From Fusobacterium necrophorum subsp. necrophorum (GTDB lineage: Bacteria > Fusobacteriota > Fusobacteriia > Fusobacteriales > Fusobacteriaceae): 64,000 bases of DNA. Numbering within the stretch: the stretch's first letter is position 1; each line of letters begins with the position of its first letter. The DNA lies in NCBI RefSeq assembly GCF_004006635.1, contig NZ_CP034842.1, positions 1,240,001-1,304,000 of the forward strand, given 5' to 3'. The notes below the pieces were generated by a model. It saw nothing but the letters and a program-made list of their open reading frames with translations, did no database searches and had not been told where the DNA came from. The translations under genes and the position numbers were made by a program. Below, piece by piece: positions 43,801 through 52,074 of this stretch.

Positions 43801-46800
43801 ATAATACCGGAGAAATCATAGGAAATGAGGTAAGCCTTGCAAGCACAAAGGATTTAAACTTAACTGGTAAATTGCATGGTGCGCAAAAATTAACTATCAG
43901 TGGAAAAAATATATCAAATGATGGAGAAACGACTGGGACAGGTCTAACAACGATCACTGCGAGTAACAATTTTACGAATCATAAAGCATTATCAGCGCTA
44001 ACTCTTACAGTAAGAGCAGCAGGAGATGTTGTAAATAATAGTATGTTAAGTGCTGGAACAGTCAGTGTAAATGGGAAAAATATAGAAAATCATGATTTAA
44101 TTTCAGCAGCAGGAAATGTCACGTTAACAGCAGAGAATAAAGTAGACAATAAGGCAGGAAAAGCTATTTTTGCTGGACAAAAATTAGCAATTCATGCGCA
44201 AGAAATTAAAAATAATAAAAAATCGGAACTTTTAGGAAATGATATAGAATTAACAGCAGATAAAGTAGGAAATGAAGTAGGAACCATAAAGGCATTTAAT
44301 AATATAAAGATAAAAACAGATACATTTGAAAATATCGGAGAAGTAAAAGACTTAGATCAATATGAAAGCTATTATGAAACTTGGGATGGACAAATCATAG
44401 AAGCTGACCAAATTGATGATTGGAAAAGAAGAAACTCCGATAAGGCTTCTAAAAGAAGTAATGGTCATGCAGGAAGACATATAAGAAGTAAACAAAGAAA
44501 AGCATATGAAAGAATAACAAAAGAAGTAGAAAAGGATCAATATAAATCTCTATTATTTCCAGAATATACGGAATATATGAAAAGATATTTAGGAGATGAA
44601 GGACGACATACAGAAAAAACAGGAAGTGCAAAAATACAAACGATTCCATTAAAAGAAAAAGTAAGAAGTAAAGGCGAAACTGAACATGGAAAAGTATTTG
44701 CTGGCGGAAATGTAATAATAGAAGGAAAAGATGGGGGAAAGGCAAGTGAAGTTTTCAATCAAGATTCTATCATATCAGCAGGAAATACAGTAAAAATAGA
44801 TGCCAATAAACTTGAAAATATTGTAAGCATTGGGGAAAAAGTAAAAGTAAAAACAGGGGAAGAAAGTATGTACATCAAATTGGAACGTACTGGAAAAAAA
44901 CCTAGGAAAAAAGTAAAAATGGAAGTTACTTACACCAGAGATTTTAAAAATGATTATGTAATAAAAAAAGTTCCTGTATTAGATAAAAATGGAAAGCAAG
45001 TTTATGAAAGGCGTGGATTGAGAAAAAGACCAAAATATGATGAAATTTCAGAATATGTGGGAAGATACGCCTATGTTACAGGTTCTCCAAGTATAATAGA
45101 AGGAAAACATGTAGTCATCAATCCAACAAGTATTGTAAAACATGAAATTGAAGATACAAATGGTAAAATAATAAGAGATAAGGCTCCTAAAGAAATAATA
45201 GTGGAAAGAAAACCATATAATGAAGGGATAGAAAAAGAGAACACGAATGTAACAGTTACTGCTAATAAAAATATAGAAAATTTAAATCAAATAAATGTAA
45301 AGGAAGAACTAAAAAAATATGGGAATGTTGGAACAGAGGGTACTATATATAATGGAAATAGTGGTACCAATGGAGAAATAGCAGCCAGTACAAAAGGGAT
45401 AGAGGAAATTATAAAAAATGGAACGATCAATATGGATTCCAGTTTATCCAGTGCTTTATTTATTAAAAATATATCTCCAACCTCAAAATATCTATTAGAA
45501 ACAAGACCAAAATATATAAACCAAAAAAGTTTCTATGGAAGTGATTACTTCTTAACTAGAATAGGTTATGAAGAAACATGGGATAGAGTAAAAAGATTAG
45601 GAGATGCTTACTATGAAAATGAACTGATAGATAGAAGTATCACAGAAAAACTGGGAACAAGATTTTTACATGGAAAAGAACTATCCGTAAAAGAACTCAT
45701 AGACAATGCAGCAGAAGAAGCCAAGAAAAATAACCTAACCATAGGAAAAGCATTAACTAAGGAACAAATAGCAAAACTGGAGAAAGATATTGTATGGTAT
45801 GAGTATCAAGAAGTAAATGGGATACAAGTCTTGGCACCAAAAGTATACTTATCACAAAATACTCTAAAAAATCTAAATACAGATGGTAGAAGTAGAATCA
45901 CAGGGACAGAAAACACGTATGTAAGAACCGGTAATTTAGAAAATACAGGATTCATAGGTGGCTATGGAAATACTTATGTAGAAGCAAAAGAGGTAAAGAA
46001 TAGAACATTAGGCAATCAACTTGCTGAGATAAGGGGAAATAAAACAACCATCCTTGCACAAAATAATATCAATAATATAGGCGCAAGAATCTCAGGAAAC
46101 GAACATCTAAATCTAGTAGCAGTCAATGGAGATATTGTAAATAAGAGTACCGTAGAAAACATAGAATTTCATAATGGAGAATTTGATAGAAGTCAATTCA
46201 CAAAAATAGATTCCGTAGGCGAAATCATGTCTCATGGTAATTCTTATATGCTTGCAAATAACTATACAAGTATAGGCGCTATCACACAAGCAAAAAATTT
46301 AAATATACATGTAGTCAATGACATGAATATGAAATCCCAAGAAGTCAGGGGAGAACAAACATTTGGAAAAGATGATAGCCAATATAACTACTATGGATTG
46401 GAAAGAAATATAGGCTCTCATGTAAAAGCAGAAAACTTAAATGTAACAGCTAATAATTTAAATATATCAGGTTCCGCAGTAGTAACAAAAACAGCTGATT
46501 TAAAGGTAGATACATTACATATAGAATCAAAAGTAGAGAAAGAAGATATGGTAAATAAGATATCTTCTAAAGGCTTTTTGAAATCAAGTTCCAAGAAAGA
46601 AACGATACATAAGGAAGAAAACTCAGCAGGAAGTCTTTCTGTAGAAGGGAAAGGAACAATAAAAGGAGATGTCAACCTGGTAGGAAGTAATTTAGTACTA
46701 GGAAAAGACAGCTTTGTAGGAGGAAAACTAAAAACAGATTCCACAGAACTTCATAGTAGATATTCACTGGAAGAAAAGAAAAAAGGATTCAGTGGAAGTA

Positions 46801-47249
46801 TAGGAAGTGGAGGATTTTCTATTGGTTATGGAAAATCAGAAAGTAAGTTAAAAGAAAAAGATGTAACGAATGCAAAATCGAATCTGGTATTAGGAGATGG
46901 CACAGTACTCAATCAAGGTGCAGAAATCACAGCAACAAACTTAATACATGGACAAATAAGTATAAATCATGGAGATGTTACCTATGGTGCAAGAAAAGAT
47001 ATTCATGATGTAGAAAGCTCAACAAAGAGCAGTGGAATCAATCTATCAGTAAGAATAAAATCACCCGCACTGGATAGAGCGAAACAAGGAATAGATTCCT
47101 TGAAACAAATGAAATTGGGAGATAGCATAGGCGGGCTTGTGAATGTAGCCAATGTTTACACCGGAACTGTAGTGGGTCTTGCCGGAAACCAAGGAACAAA
47201 ACTACCTGCAAATGAAGGAAAAGAAAGAAGATATCGCAAAAGCCTTTGA
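40812..47249 (+). CDS. Filamentous haemagglutinin / CdiA-like TpsA exoprotein (3' end frameshifted)
   Basis: The start is ATG 40,812 after GGGAGAGAG. A signal peptide ends LFAS; the TPS secretion domain follows (about 30-270, with NEFLEYNIGKEGQVLNN, LIHANPNLAP, ANLIVLQVNGSN, VDVILSNENGLYINNGG, the classic NPNL and NPNG-like landmarks). Then come about seven to eight 70-residue repeats (about 380-850), haemagglutinin-type beta-helix repeats, a Lys/Glu-rich middle, and FHA/CdiA-like C-terminal parts (GYEETWDRVKRLGDAYY; GFSGSIGSGGFSIGYGKSES). Such proteins cross the outer membrane through a TpsB partner and act as adhesins or contact-dependent toxins. The frame ends at 47,249 after a frameshift near 47,210-47,235; the continuation is in the next entries. 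Confidence 0.88.
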   Translation: MKMRNRFLKKAIAILFLIFHMTELFASNLIVDPNANHNTKLDKSNTGVPIVNVSTPNHRGISVNEFLEYNIGKEGQVLNNADNVGRSHLAGLIHANPNLAPNQAANLIVLQVNGSNRSQIEGYLEALSREKVDVILSNENGLYINNGGTINIKNFTTTTGKVSLKDGDIVGIDVETGRIAIGPKGLDVSNANYVEFLSKTLELAGNLVANAEVKVITGSNKIDKDGNIEKRASSTPVGVAIDASQLGGMYAGQIKIISTEKGAGVNSDAFIVSKNKRLEITADGKIKVNKVQGKGIEIQGKDYEQTGLAQSDLDINIKADSIKLSGFGTQANKQINLNGTVENSATIYTKKGIKTKALVNTGVIQATNNIEVEGNVTNNGEILTNKNLTAKDTISTKKLIAKEGISVNTLENAGIIATDNKLDVKGNLINRGEVQAMDTILVSGNVNNTGEIVTNHSFTAKDTISTKKLIAKDRITTDKLENSGDIATNKDLKVRSNLVNSGRIEVSANIFVKTDLENKGNIITGENLNAKTLTNRGGIQAVGKISVTQNAKNTGKIVTNNTFTAKDTVTTKKLIAKEGISVDTLESAGIVATDNKVDIKGNVINSGIIQAADRITVKKNVDNRGEIVTNGSFTAKDVKTTNKIMSKDDITIAKLENSGTVISNKKLNIDGSLTNSGEIQTLENIVVKENALNTGEILSNGSFTSKEVKNEKTISVSKDIHIGKLGNTGNVATAKNLNVNGKLTNSGNIQAVENISVIDNVLNKGTILTNGSFTSKDIKNEKKVSANKDITVSKLENTGNMVTNSKVTVNGTFMNDGEVKAMDHIAVTGNTTNNGSIVTNKNFTTKNLTNHQKIIVKEKMDTKNVTNTGTIASGDTFTVIGNLENTNRIESVNLDVTGKKLTNSGSMKADNISTKVTDIRNDGKIVSWNNITFSNAQNITNTNEITALKDIVANHTNLVNSGNIASNGKVLLNHSSITNTKKIASNIIEMQENRKYDNTGEIIGNEVSLASTKDLNLTGKLHGAQKLTISGKNISNDGETTGTGLTTITASNNFTNHKALSALTLTVRAAGDVVNNSMLSAGTVSVNGKNIENHDLISAAGNVTLTAENKVDNKAGKAIFAGQKLAIHAQEIKNNKKSELLGNDIELTADKVGNEVGTIKAFNNIKIKTDTFENIGEVKDLDQYESYYETWDGQIIEADQIDDWKRRNSDKASKRSNGHAGRHIRSKQRKAYERITKEVEKDQYKSLLFPEYTEYMKRYLGDEGRHTEKTGSAKIQTIPLKEKVRSKGETEHGKVFAGGNVIIEGKDGGKASEVFNQDSIISAGNTVKIDANKLENIVSIGEKVKVKTGEESMYIKLERTGKKPRKKVKMEVTYTRDFKNDYVIKKVPVLDKNGKQVYERRGLRKRPKYDEISEYVGRYAYVTGSPSIIEGKHVVINPTSIVKHEIEDTNGKIIRDKAPKEIIVERKPYNEGIEKENTNVTVTANKNIENLNQINVKEELKKYGNVGTEGTIYNGNSGTNGEIAASTKGIEEIIKNGTINMDSSLSSALFIKNISPTSKYLLETRPKYINQKSFYGSDYFLTRIGYEETWDRVKRLGDAYYENELIDRSITEKLGTRFLHGKELSVKELIDNAAEEAKKNNLTIGKALTKEQIAKLEKDIVWYEYQEVNGIQVLAPKVYLSQNTLKNLNTDGRSRITGTENTYVRTGNLENTGFIGGYGNTYVEAKEVKNRTLGNQLAEIRGNKTTILAQNNINNIGARISGNEHLNLVAVNGDIVNKSTVENIEFHNGEFDRSQFTKIDSVGEIMSHGNSYMLANNYTSIGAITQAKNLNIHVVNDMNMKSQEVRGEQTFGKDDSQYNYYGLERNIGSHVKAENLNVTANNLNISGSAVVTKTADLKVDTLHIESKVEKEDMVNKISSKGFLKSSSKKETIHKEENSAGSLSVEGKGTIKGDVNLVGSNLVLGKDSFVGGKLKTDSTELHSRYSLEEKKKGFSGSIGSGGFSIGYGKSESKLKEKDVTNAKSNLVLGDGTVLNQGAEITATNLIHGQISINHGDVTYGARKDIHDVESSTKSSGINLSVRIKSPALDRAKQGIDSLKQMKLGDSIGGLVNVANVYTGTVVGLAGNQGTKLPANEGKERRYRKSL
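41940..43360 (+). repeat. Tandem degenerate repeats of about 210 bp in the haemagglutinin gene
   Basis: Seven to eight imperfect units of about 70 codons recur, each with GEI.TN.SFTAKD, KLIAK..I, LEN.G..AT and G.IQA..I.V cores. They form rungs of the extracellular beta-helix and are prone to copy-number change by recombination. Confidence 0.75.
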
Positions 47250-47511
47250 AGGAGTCTCCAAAGATTTAGGCTATCCGGTAACAGTAATCTATACAGACCC
47301 AAGTAATTCCCCACAATTAATTGGAATTGATAAAGATGGAAATAGGTATATAAAAGCTGGAACAGCCTATGTAGATGAGAAAACAGGAATCCATCATATT
47401 CTAATCAATAGCAAATCGGAAGGAAATAAGACAAAGGCAGATAGGAACCATAGCAGAAGAGCAAAGCCATATTATAGGAAAGATAGAAGGAAGACAAAAG
47501 AAAGTTTCTGA
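47179..47511 (+). pseudogene. Haemagglutinin/CdiA continuation in frame +1 (pre-toxin segment)
   Basis: After the first frameshift the protein continues as DIAKAFEGVSKDLGYPVTVIYTDPSN, LIGIDKDGNRYIKAGTAYVDEKTGIHHILINS, a typical pre-toxin segment of fusobacterial FHA proteins. The frame becomes nonsense after about 47,440 and stops at 47,511. It is not an independent gene: there is no ribosome site before the ATG at 47,179, and it overlaps the upstream frame. Confidence 0.7.
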
Positions 47512-48385
47512 TGGAAGTGAAAAAGGTTTAGAGAATTTAGGAAGACCCACAAATGCTTTCTTTAAAGACCAATATAGTAAGAATGATAAAGCCATAGGAA
47601 TAGTAGGTGATGGAAAAGATTATTCAAATACTAACTTTGGTGAAAATGTTGGGAATAAAATGATAGAAAATCCTCTAGAATCATATAATAGAAAATATAT
47701 AACAGCTGATGAAAGAAAAGAAGTTGAAAAAATATTATCAGAAGAAAAAGGAGAAAATTATTTTGTAGATTGGGAAGCATATGATGATTTTTTGGAAGGA
47801 AATTATAGAGCTGAAATAAATTATTTAGTTTTTCAAGCTAAAAATAGAGTTAATAATTTATCAGAAATAGAAAATGGAAACTTTGAAGATGTTGATGATA
47901 AAGAAGCTGTTTTTCATAATTTTATAGAAGATGGTAAGATAATATTAGATGATAATATGAAGAATAAAAAGAAAGTTGAATATGAAACTGGAAAAGAGGT
48001 TGTTATTAATCTTCATGGTGAAATAGTGAAAGATACTAAAAATCAAGGTACAGGTAACTATATTACTTATGGACTTAAAGAACCTAAATCTGATGAAGGA
48101 AAATTTGATAAATTTGGACATGGAGTAGTAGATATAGGGACTTATTTATTTTTTGGAACAGGTGTAAATGATGATTCAACTTTTATGAATAGATTATCAT
48201 ATTTCACAAAGGGAACCTTAGTATCCATTAATTATAAAGGTATAAAGAAATGGAGTGATAACAGAGGCTATAAAGCTGTTGGATATAAGGAAATTTTTAA
48301 ATATTTAGTTACTCCAAATTTCTATGAACAATATAGAGATGATACAGGATATAAAAAATTTCTTGAAACAAATATCATAAGGTAG
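47441..48385 (+). pseudogene. Haemagglutinin/CdiA C-terminal toxin-like tail in frame +2
   Basis: A second shift near 47,425-47,441 restores homologous sequence (IGTIAEEQSHIIGKIEGRQK, EKGLENLGRPTNAFFKDQYS), then an AT-richer domain with a different style (RKYITADERKEVEKIL, FGHGVVDIGTYLFFGTG) to the stop. The base composition change near 47,640 and the immediately following small gene mark this as a swappable CdiA-CT tip. The toxin type is not recognised. An ATG at 47,660 would give a 241-aa protein, but its ribosome site is poor. Two shifts in the same sense could be true decay, programmed slippage or sequencing error. Confidence 0.65.
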
Positions 48386-48396
48386 AGGTGAAATTA

Positions 48397-48948
48397 ATGA
48401 GAAAAAAATTATTTATTTTATCAGTACTAATAAATTTTATTTTCCTTTTCTTTTTTACTATGTGTGTAAGATATACTGATAAAAATAGTTATAATATTCA
48501 AAATCTAAAAAAAGAAAATAGAGAAAAAGAAGTTATTTTTAAAGAATATCCAGAAATTAAAAGTGTTAATTTACTTTATGGAGCTAGTATTTTATTTGAA
48601 TTATATGAAATTAAAGATAATTTAAATTTAGAAAAAGTTGAATTATTTTATAAAAATAAGAATATAGAAAAAATAGAAATTAATAAGAAAATAATTGATT
48701 TAGAAGATTTTGGTGTTAAAGAATTTTATGAAAATGGAAGAAGAATTTTTAAAAAAGAATTTTCCATTGAGAAAGATTTATTAGAAATTTTAGGGAAAAA
48801 TGCTGAAATACATAACTCATTAGAAGATGGAAGATTTTATATAGATATTTATATGAAAGACTTAAAAACAAATGAAACTTTTATAATAAAAAGAGATAAT
48901 ATATCTATTTATTATGAAAGTGTGGAAATAAAAGCATTTTCAATGTAA
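48397..48948 (+). CDS. Candidate immunity protein for the adjacent toxin tail
   Basis: Unrecognised 183-aa protein with an N-terminal hydrophobic helix (KKLFILSVLINFIFLFFFTMC) and a soluble Lys/Glu/Ile-rich remainder, so it is probably anchored in the inner membrane facing the periplasm. It starts 11 bases after the toxin-tail stop; GAGGTG fits ATG 48,397 better than the GTG at 48,388. Very low GC matches the toxin tail and contrasts with the haemagglutinin gene, consistent with both travelling as a unit. Immunity is inferred only from position, size and composition. Confidence 0.65.
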   Translation: MRKKLFILSVLINFIFLFFFTMCVRYTDKNSYNIQNLKKENREKEVIFKEYPEIKSVNLLYGASILFELYEIKDNLNLEKVELFYKNKNIEKIEINKKIIDLEDFGVKEFYENGRRIFKKEFSIEKDLLEILGKNAEIHNSLEDGRFYIDIYMKDLKTNETFIIKRDNISIYYESVEIKAFSM

Positions 48949-48990
48949 TTTTAGCAATGATTTGGAATAGATAGTTTGAAAATTTTAGAC

Positions 48991-49512
48991 TATAAAAGAG
49001 TAGGTTATGAAGAAACATGGGATAGAGTAAAAAGATTAGGAGATGCTTACTATAATAACAGGAAGACCAATAACACAAGTTCAACTAGAAAGAATAGGAA
49101 TAAAGTCAGAGGTAAAAGATCTAGGTTTTAAAGTAGATGGAACAACTAAAACAGGATTAGCTATAGATGAGGCTTTAGAAATAATTTAGGAAAGACATTT
49201 AAAACATATGATAACTATAATGATGTAACTAAAACAGCAACAAGTGTAAAAAGTATAGATATGACTTCAAAGACATATACAAGTGGTTCAGGGTTAAACA
49301 ATGTATTAAATAAATATGAAAGAGTTATAGAAGATTTTGATAAATATGAATTGGATAAAGTAAAATTAGAAAATAAAGACATAGAAAATCGTATATTAAA
49401 GATTGTAATAAATAATGAACCATTGAATAAATCACAAATGGAAAATTTGAAAAAATTTGTTGAAGAAGCTGGTAAAAATGGAATAAAAGTAGAGGCAGTA
49501 ATATTAAAATAG
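48991..49512 (+). pseudogene. Orphan CdiA-CT module: EndoU-unlike, restriction-nuclease-like toxin domain, frameshifted
   Basis: Bases 49,001-49,053 are an exact copy of 45,562-45,614 in the haemagglutinin gene (YEETWDRVKRLGDAYY). A toxin follows: PITQVQLERIGIKSEVKDLG, then after one missing base near 49,171, NNLGKTFKTYDNYND, TATSVKSIDM and a C-terminus NRILKIVINNEPLN..KNGIKVEAVILK. The FKTYDNY / TSVKSID pattern is that of the PD-(D/E)XK-like CdiA-CT nuclease family. Restoring one base rejoins AIDEALRNNLGKTFKTYD. The region from 49,261 is open (83 aa) but has no proper start. A silent spare toxin cartridge. Confidence 0.7.
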
Positions 49513-49522
49513 GAGGATTAAA

Positions 49523-49997
49523 ATGAATGTATCAATAACAATATATAAAGAAAAAAGAACAAGATTTTAGAATGATGATATTACTATCAGGTAGAAGTAA
49601 AATAGGTTTAATTCAAGTGAAAGATTATGGTATAATTTCTTATTTAAATAAAAAAGACAGTGAAAAAATAGGAGAATTTATATTTTGGGCATTAAATGAA
49701 AGTGATAATGAAAAAATTGAAGATGAAGTTACTATACAATGGTGTAAACAGTATTTTAATTGTTCTTCTAATTTAAAAGTAGTTAATGAATATAATAATA
49801 TTGGATTTGAATTTTTTGAAAATAAATATACAATATATTTAAAAATGAAAGATGGAAAAGGTGATTCACTATTTAAAGATGAGAATGGGAATAAAGTTGA
49901 ATACACCTTCCCAGAAAAGCCAACAGCATTAGAGTTAGGGACAAAAGGAATGGAAATGTTTGAGTATAAAGAAAGATATGATGGATTGATAGAATAA
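49523..49997 (+). pseudogene. Orphan immunity gene of the nuclease cartridge, frameshifted
   Basis: ATG 49,523 follows AGGAGG but stops after 15 codons (MNVSITIYKEKRTRF). Shifting by one base in the A-rich run near 49,550-49,560 continues QDFRMMILLSGRSKIGLIQVKDYG and on to 49,997 as a coherent protein of about 155 aa (open part 49,572-49,997). The placement directly behind the toxin is that of CdiI. Family not recognised. If the shift is real, the cell is not protected by this copy. Confidence 0.65.
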
Positions 49998-50006
49998 GGA
50001 GAATTA

Positions 50007-50044
50007 AGCTGAATAGATAAAATATCATTTATTCGGCTTTTCTC
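50007..50044 (+). terminator. Terminator after the orphan immunity gene
   Basis: AGCTGAATA (50,007-50,015) pairs with TATTCGGCT (ending 50,037, one G-U), then TTTTCTCT. It marks the end of the cartridge. Confidence 0.65.
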
Positions 50045-50075
50045 TGACCTAGAAGTTATGTAATCAAGTAATAAT

Positions 50076-50171
50076 TTCTATGCAAATATTGGAGTCAATT
50101 TAGGTTTCAATAAATCAAGTTTCAATACGAAATCACACAATGAAAGTGCAGTAGTAACAACCATACAAGAT
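50076..50171 (+). pseudogene. Haemagglutinin-repeat scrap
   Basis: The frame reads ANIGVNLGFNKSSFNTKSHNESAVVTTIQ, clearly the same kind of sequence as the GSIGSGGFSIGYGKSESKLKEKDVTNAKS part of the large haemagglutinin but from another allele. A third recombination remnant downstream of the main gene. It happens to be in frame with the following membrane-protein gene. Confidence 0.55.
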
Positions 50172-50216
50172 AAATATTTATGTATTTATCATACAAGGAG
50201 GGAAAATATAAAGATT

Positions 50217-51092
50217 ATGAATATGAAGAAACATAAAAAGGAAAAAGGAAGTAAATTCAATCTATGGAGTCTTATCATATGGAATCTCCTTATCTTTATT
50301 TTGTTAAGCATTTTTTTCTTTCAACAAATACAGGAATCCATGCAAAAAAACTGGAGATTTTCCTCATTTGAGGAATTGCTATTTCTGGTTTTTATGGGAG
50401 TTTTTTTGTTTATCACAGCTCTTGCAAGCATTCGAAATATTCTAAAATTAAGACTTTTTTATACTAAAGAAGGAGAAATTAGTGAAGAAAAGGAAATTTT
50501 TGCCTATGATTTTTTTAAAATGTATCAAAAACTTTCCACCAAACGCATTTTGGCAATTTCTATTTTTCCAATTCTTTCTATCTCGATTCTTGCTGTTATT
50601 ACTTTTATCGCAATTCATAGTTCCTATTTTTCCGATGAATTTGCTTTGGAATTTATGGAAAATGTATGGAGCCATATTTATCTATATTTACTTGTATCTT
50701 TCCCTTGTTTTTTTCTTTTTATCAAAAGTTTGTTGGCAAAAATACACAATATATCAATGCTTCGAAAAGTCTATGATTGTGCAAGTAGAGAAGAAATTTT
50801 TGCCATAAACAATATTCAGGAAAAAACTGTTTGCTATGTCTTTACGAAGGAATATCTTGTGAATTGGGACGGTTTTTTGAATATTATTCCCCTACGAGAA
50901 ATTAAAACTATAGAATTTAAAAAATACTTTTATGTTTTATGGTATGGCACAAGACTTGTTCTTCGTGAAAAAACAGGTAAAAAACACACTATTTGGAGTT
51001 ACGGTCCTAATGGAGAGGAATGGATAAAAAGAGGATTTTTCATAAAAGAAAATATTTTAGGTAAAGTAGAACAGAAAATAGTATATAAATAG
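50217..51092 (+). CDS. Multi-pass membrane protein, unknown function
   Basis: Unrecognised 291-aa protein. Four membrane helices are evident (about 19-39, 52-71, 112-136 and 154-174), followed by a cytoplasmic domain of about 110 residues with a PH-like feel (VCYVFTKEYLVNWDGFLNIIPLREIKTIEF, LVLREKTGKKHTIWSYGPNGEEW). The AAGGAGGG site is about 17 bases upstream; ATG at 50,223 is an alternative start. As the last gene of the toxin-cartridge region it could be another immunity or envelope protein, but evidence is lacking. Confidence 0.7.
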   Translation: MNMKKHKKEKGSKFNLWSLIIWNLLIFILLSIFFFQQIQESMQKNWRFSSFEELLFLVFMGVFLFITALASIRNILKLRLFYTKEGEISEEKEIFAYDFFKMYQKLSTKRILAISIFPILSISILAVITFIAIHSSYFSDEFALEFMENVWSHIYLYLLVSFPCFFLFIKSLLAKIHNISMLRKVYDCASREEIFAINNIQEKTVCYVFTKEYLVNWDGFLNIIPLREIKTIEFKKYFYVLWYGTRLVLREKTGKKHTIWSYGPNGEEWIKRGFFIKENILGKVEQKIVYK

Positions 51093-51380
51093 AATTCAAT
51101 CTTCTTTTTCTTCAGGAAGAGCAAAATAATCAGCATTCGTGTAAGCTATTCTTGCTTTATTTTAGTATCTGGCACTTGACCTAATTCATTTTCATAGGAT
51201 ACACCGAAACTAGTTTTGAAAGAAATTTCATTTCCAAATTGATGAAGATATCCGGCTTCTCCCCTTACTTTTTATATTAGAACCTGTTTCTAAATTTATT
51301 TTTTCAGCATAAAGTTCTATAGAAGGATAAATCTTATCTTCAACTGTACTTTTCTTTCCTATCATAGTTGATTTCCTTTG
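51093..51380 (-). pseudogene. Remnant of an autotransporter beta-barrel
   Basis: The minus strand reads EDKIYPSIELYAEKINLETGSNIKSKG and, in a shifted frame, GEAGYLHQFGNEISFKTSFGVSYENELGQVPDTK, the repeated pattern of the C-terminal barrel of fusobacterial autotransporters. Frameshifts, a stop and loss of both flanks make it non-functional. It may be a relic of another type V gene at this locus. Confidence 0.6.
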
Positions 51381-51399
51381 CTTTTTTCTATTGAAGATT

Positions 51400-51927
51400 T
51401 TACTTGCCTCTTATCCACTCTTCTCTTGTAATATAATTAAAATATTTTGTTTTTACGGCATGAATCAGTGGACAATCCACATTTTCTTTTTTATAACGAA
51501 ATCGTAGACCACATTTTTCTTGCAATCGCCATGACTGCTGATTTTCTTCAAAATGAGAGACCCAAAGTTCTTTTAATTTCAATTCTTCAAATCCAAGTCG
51601 AATGATTTCCTGTAAGGCTTCCACTCCCAGTTCTTGTCCCCAAAAAGGAACATCCATCCAACATCCTAATTCTGCAGAAGAAGGATTTTCTTCTTCAATA
51701 TTTAGAGAAACATTTCCAATAATTTCATTTTTTTCTTTTAAAATAAGAGCAAAAGTATAAGGAGTCAGGAGTAAATCTTGTATAATTTTCAAACTTTCTT
51801 TTACATTTTGATGAGCTGGCCAACCTGCCATAGGTCCCACTTTCGGATTTTTAGCACAATGATACAAAGCTTCTGCATCCTCTTCCGTCCAATTTCGTAA
51901 ATACAATCGTTTCGTTTCCAATCTCAT
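51400..51927 (-). CDS. GNAT-family N-acetyltransferase (RimJ-like)
   Basis: The 175-aa protein starts LETKRLYLRNWTEEDAEALY, the RimJ/RimL opening, with the acetyl-CoA segment VPFWGQELGVEALQEIIRLGFEELKLKELWVSHFEENQQSWRLQEKCGLRF (core Gln/Gly-x-Gly and late Asn/Ser positions). Such enzymes acetylate protein N-termini, ribosomal proteins or small amines; the substrate is unknown. Start after GAGGTG. Monocistronic. Confidence 0.88.
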   Translation of the reverse strand: MRLETKRLYLRNWTEEDAEALYHCAKNPKVGPMAGWPAHQNVKESLKIIQDLLLTPYTFALILKEKNEIIGNVSLNIEEENPSSAELGCWMDVPFWGQELGVEALQEIIRLGFEELKLKELWVSHFEENQQSWRLQEKCGLRFRYKKENVDCPLIHAVKTKYFNYITREEWIRGK

Positions 51928-52074
51928 AAAAACAACACCTCTTTCCTTTCCGCTTTCTTTTATTTCATCTATAATACTCTATTTTCGGAAAGTATTCAAT
52001 ATATTTTTATCTATGAAATGATAAGAAGCCGGTTCTTTTAACAAGTATGAAATAATTTTGAGGAGGAAAACTTC

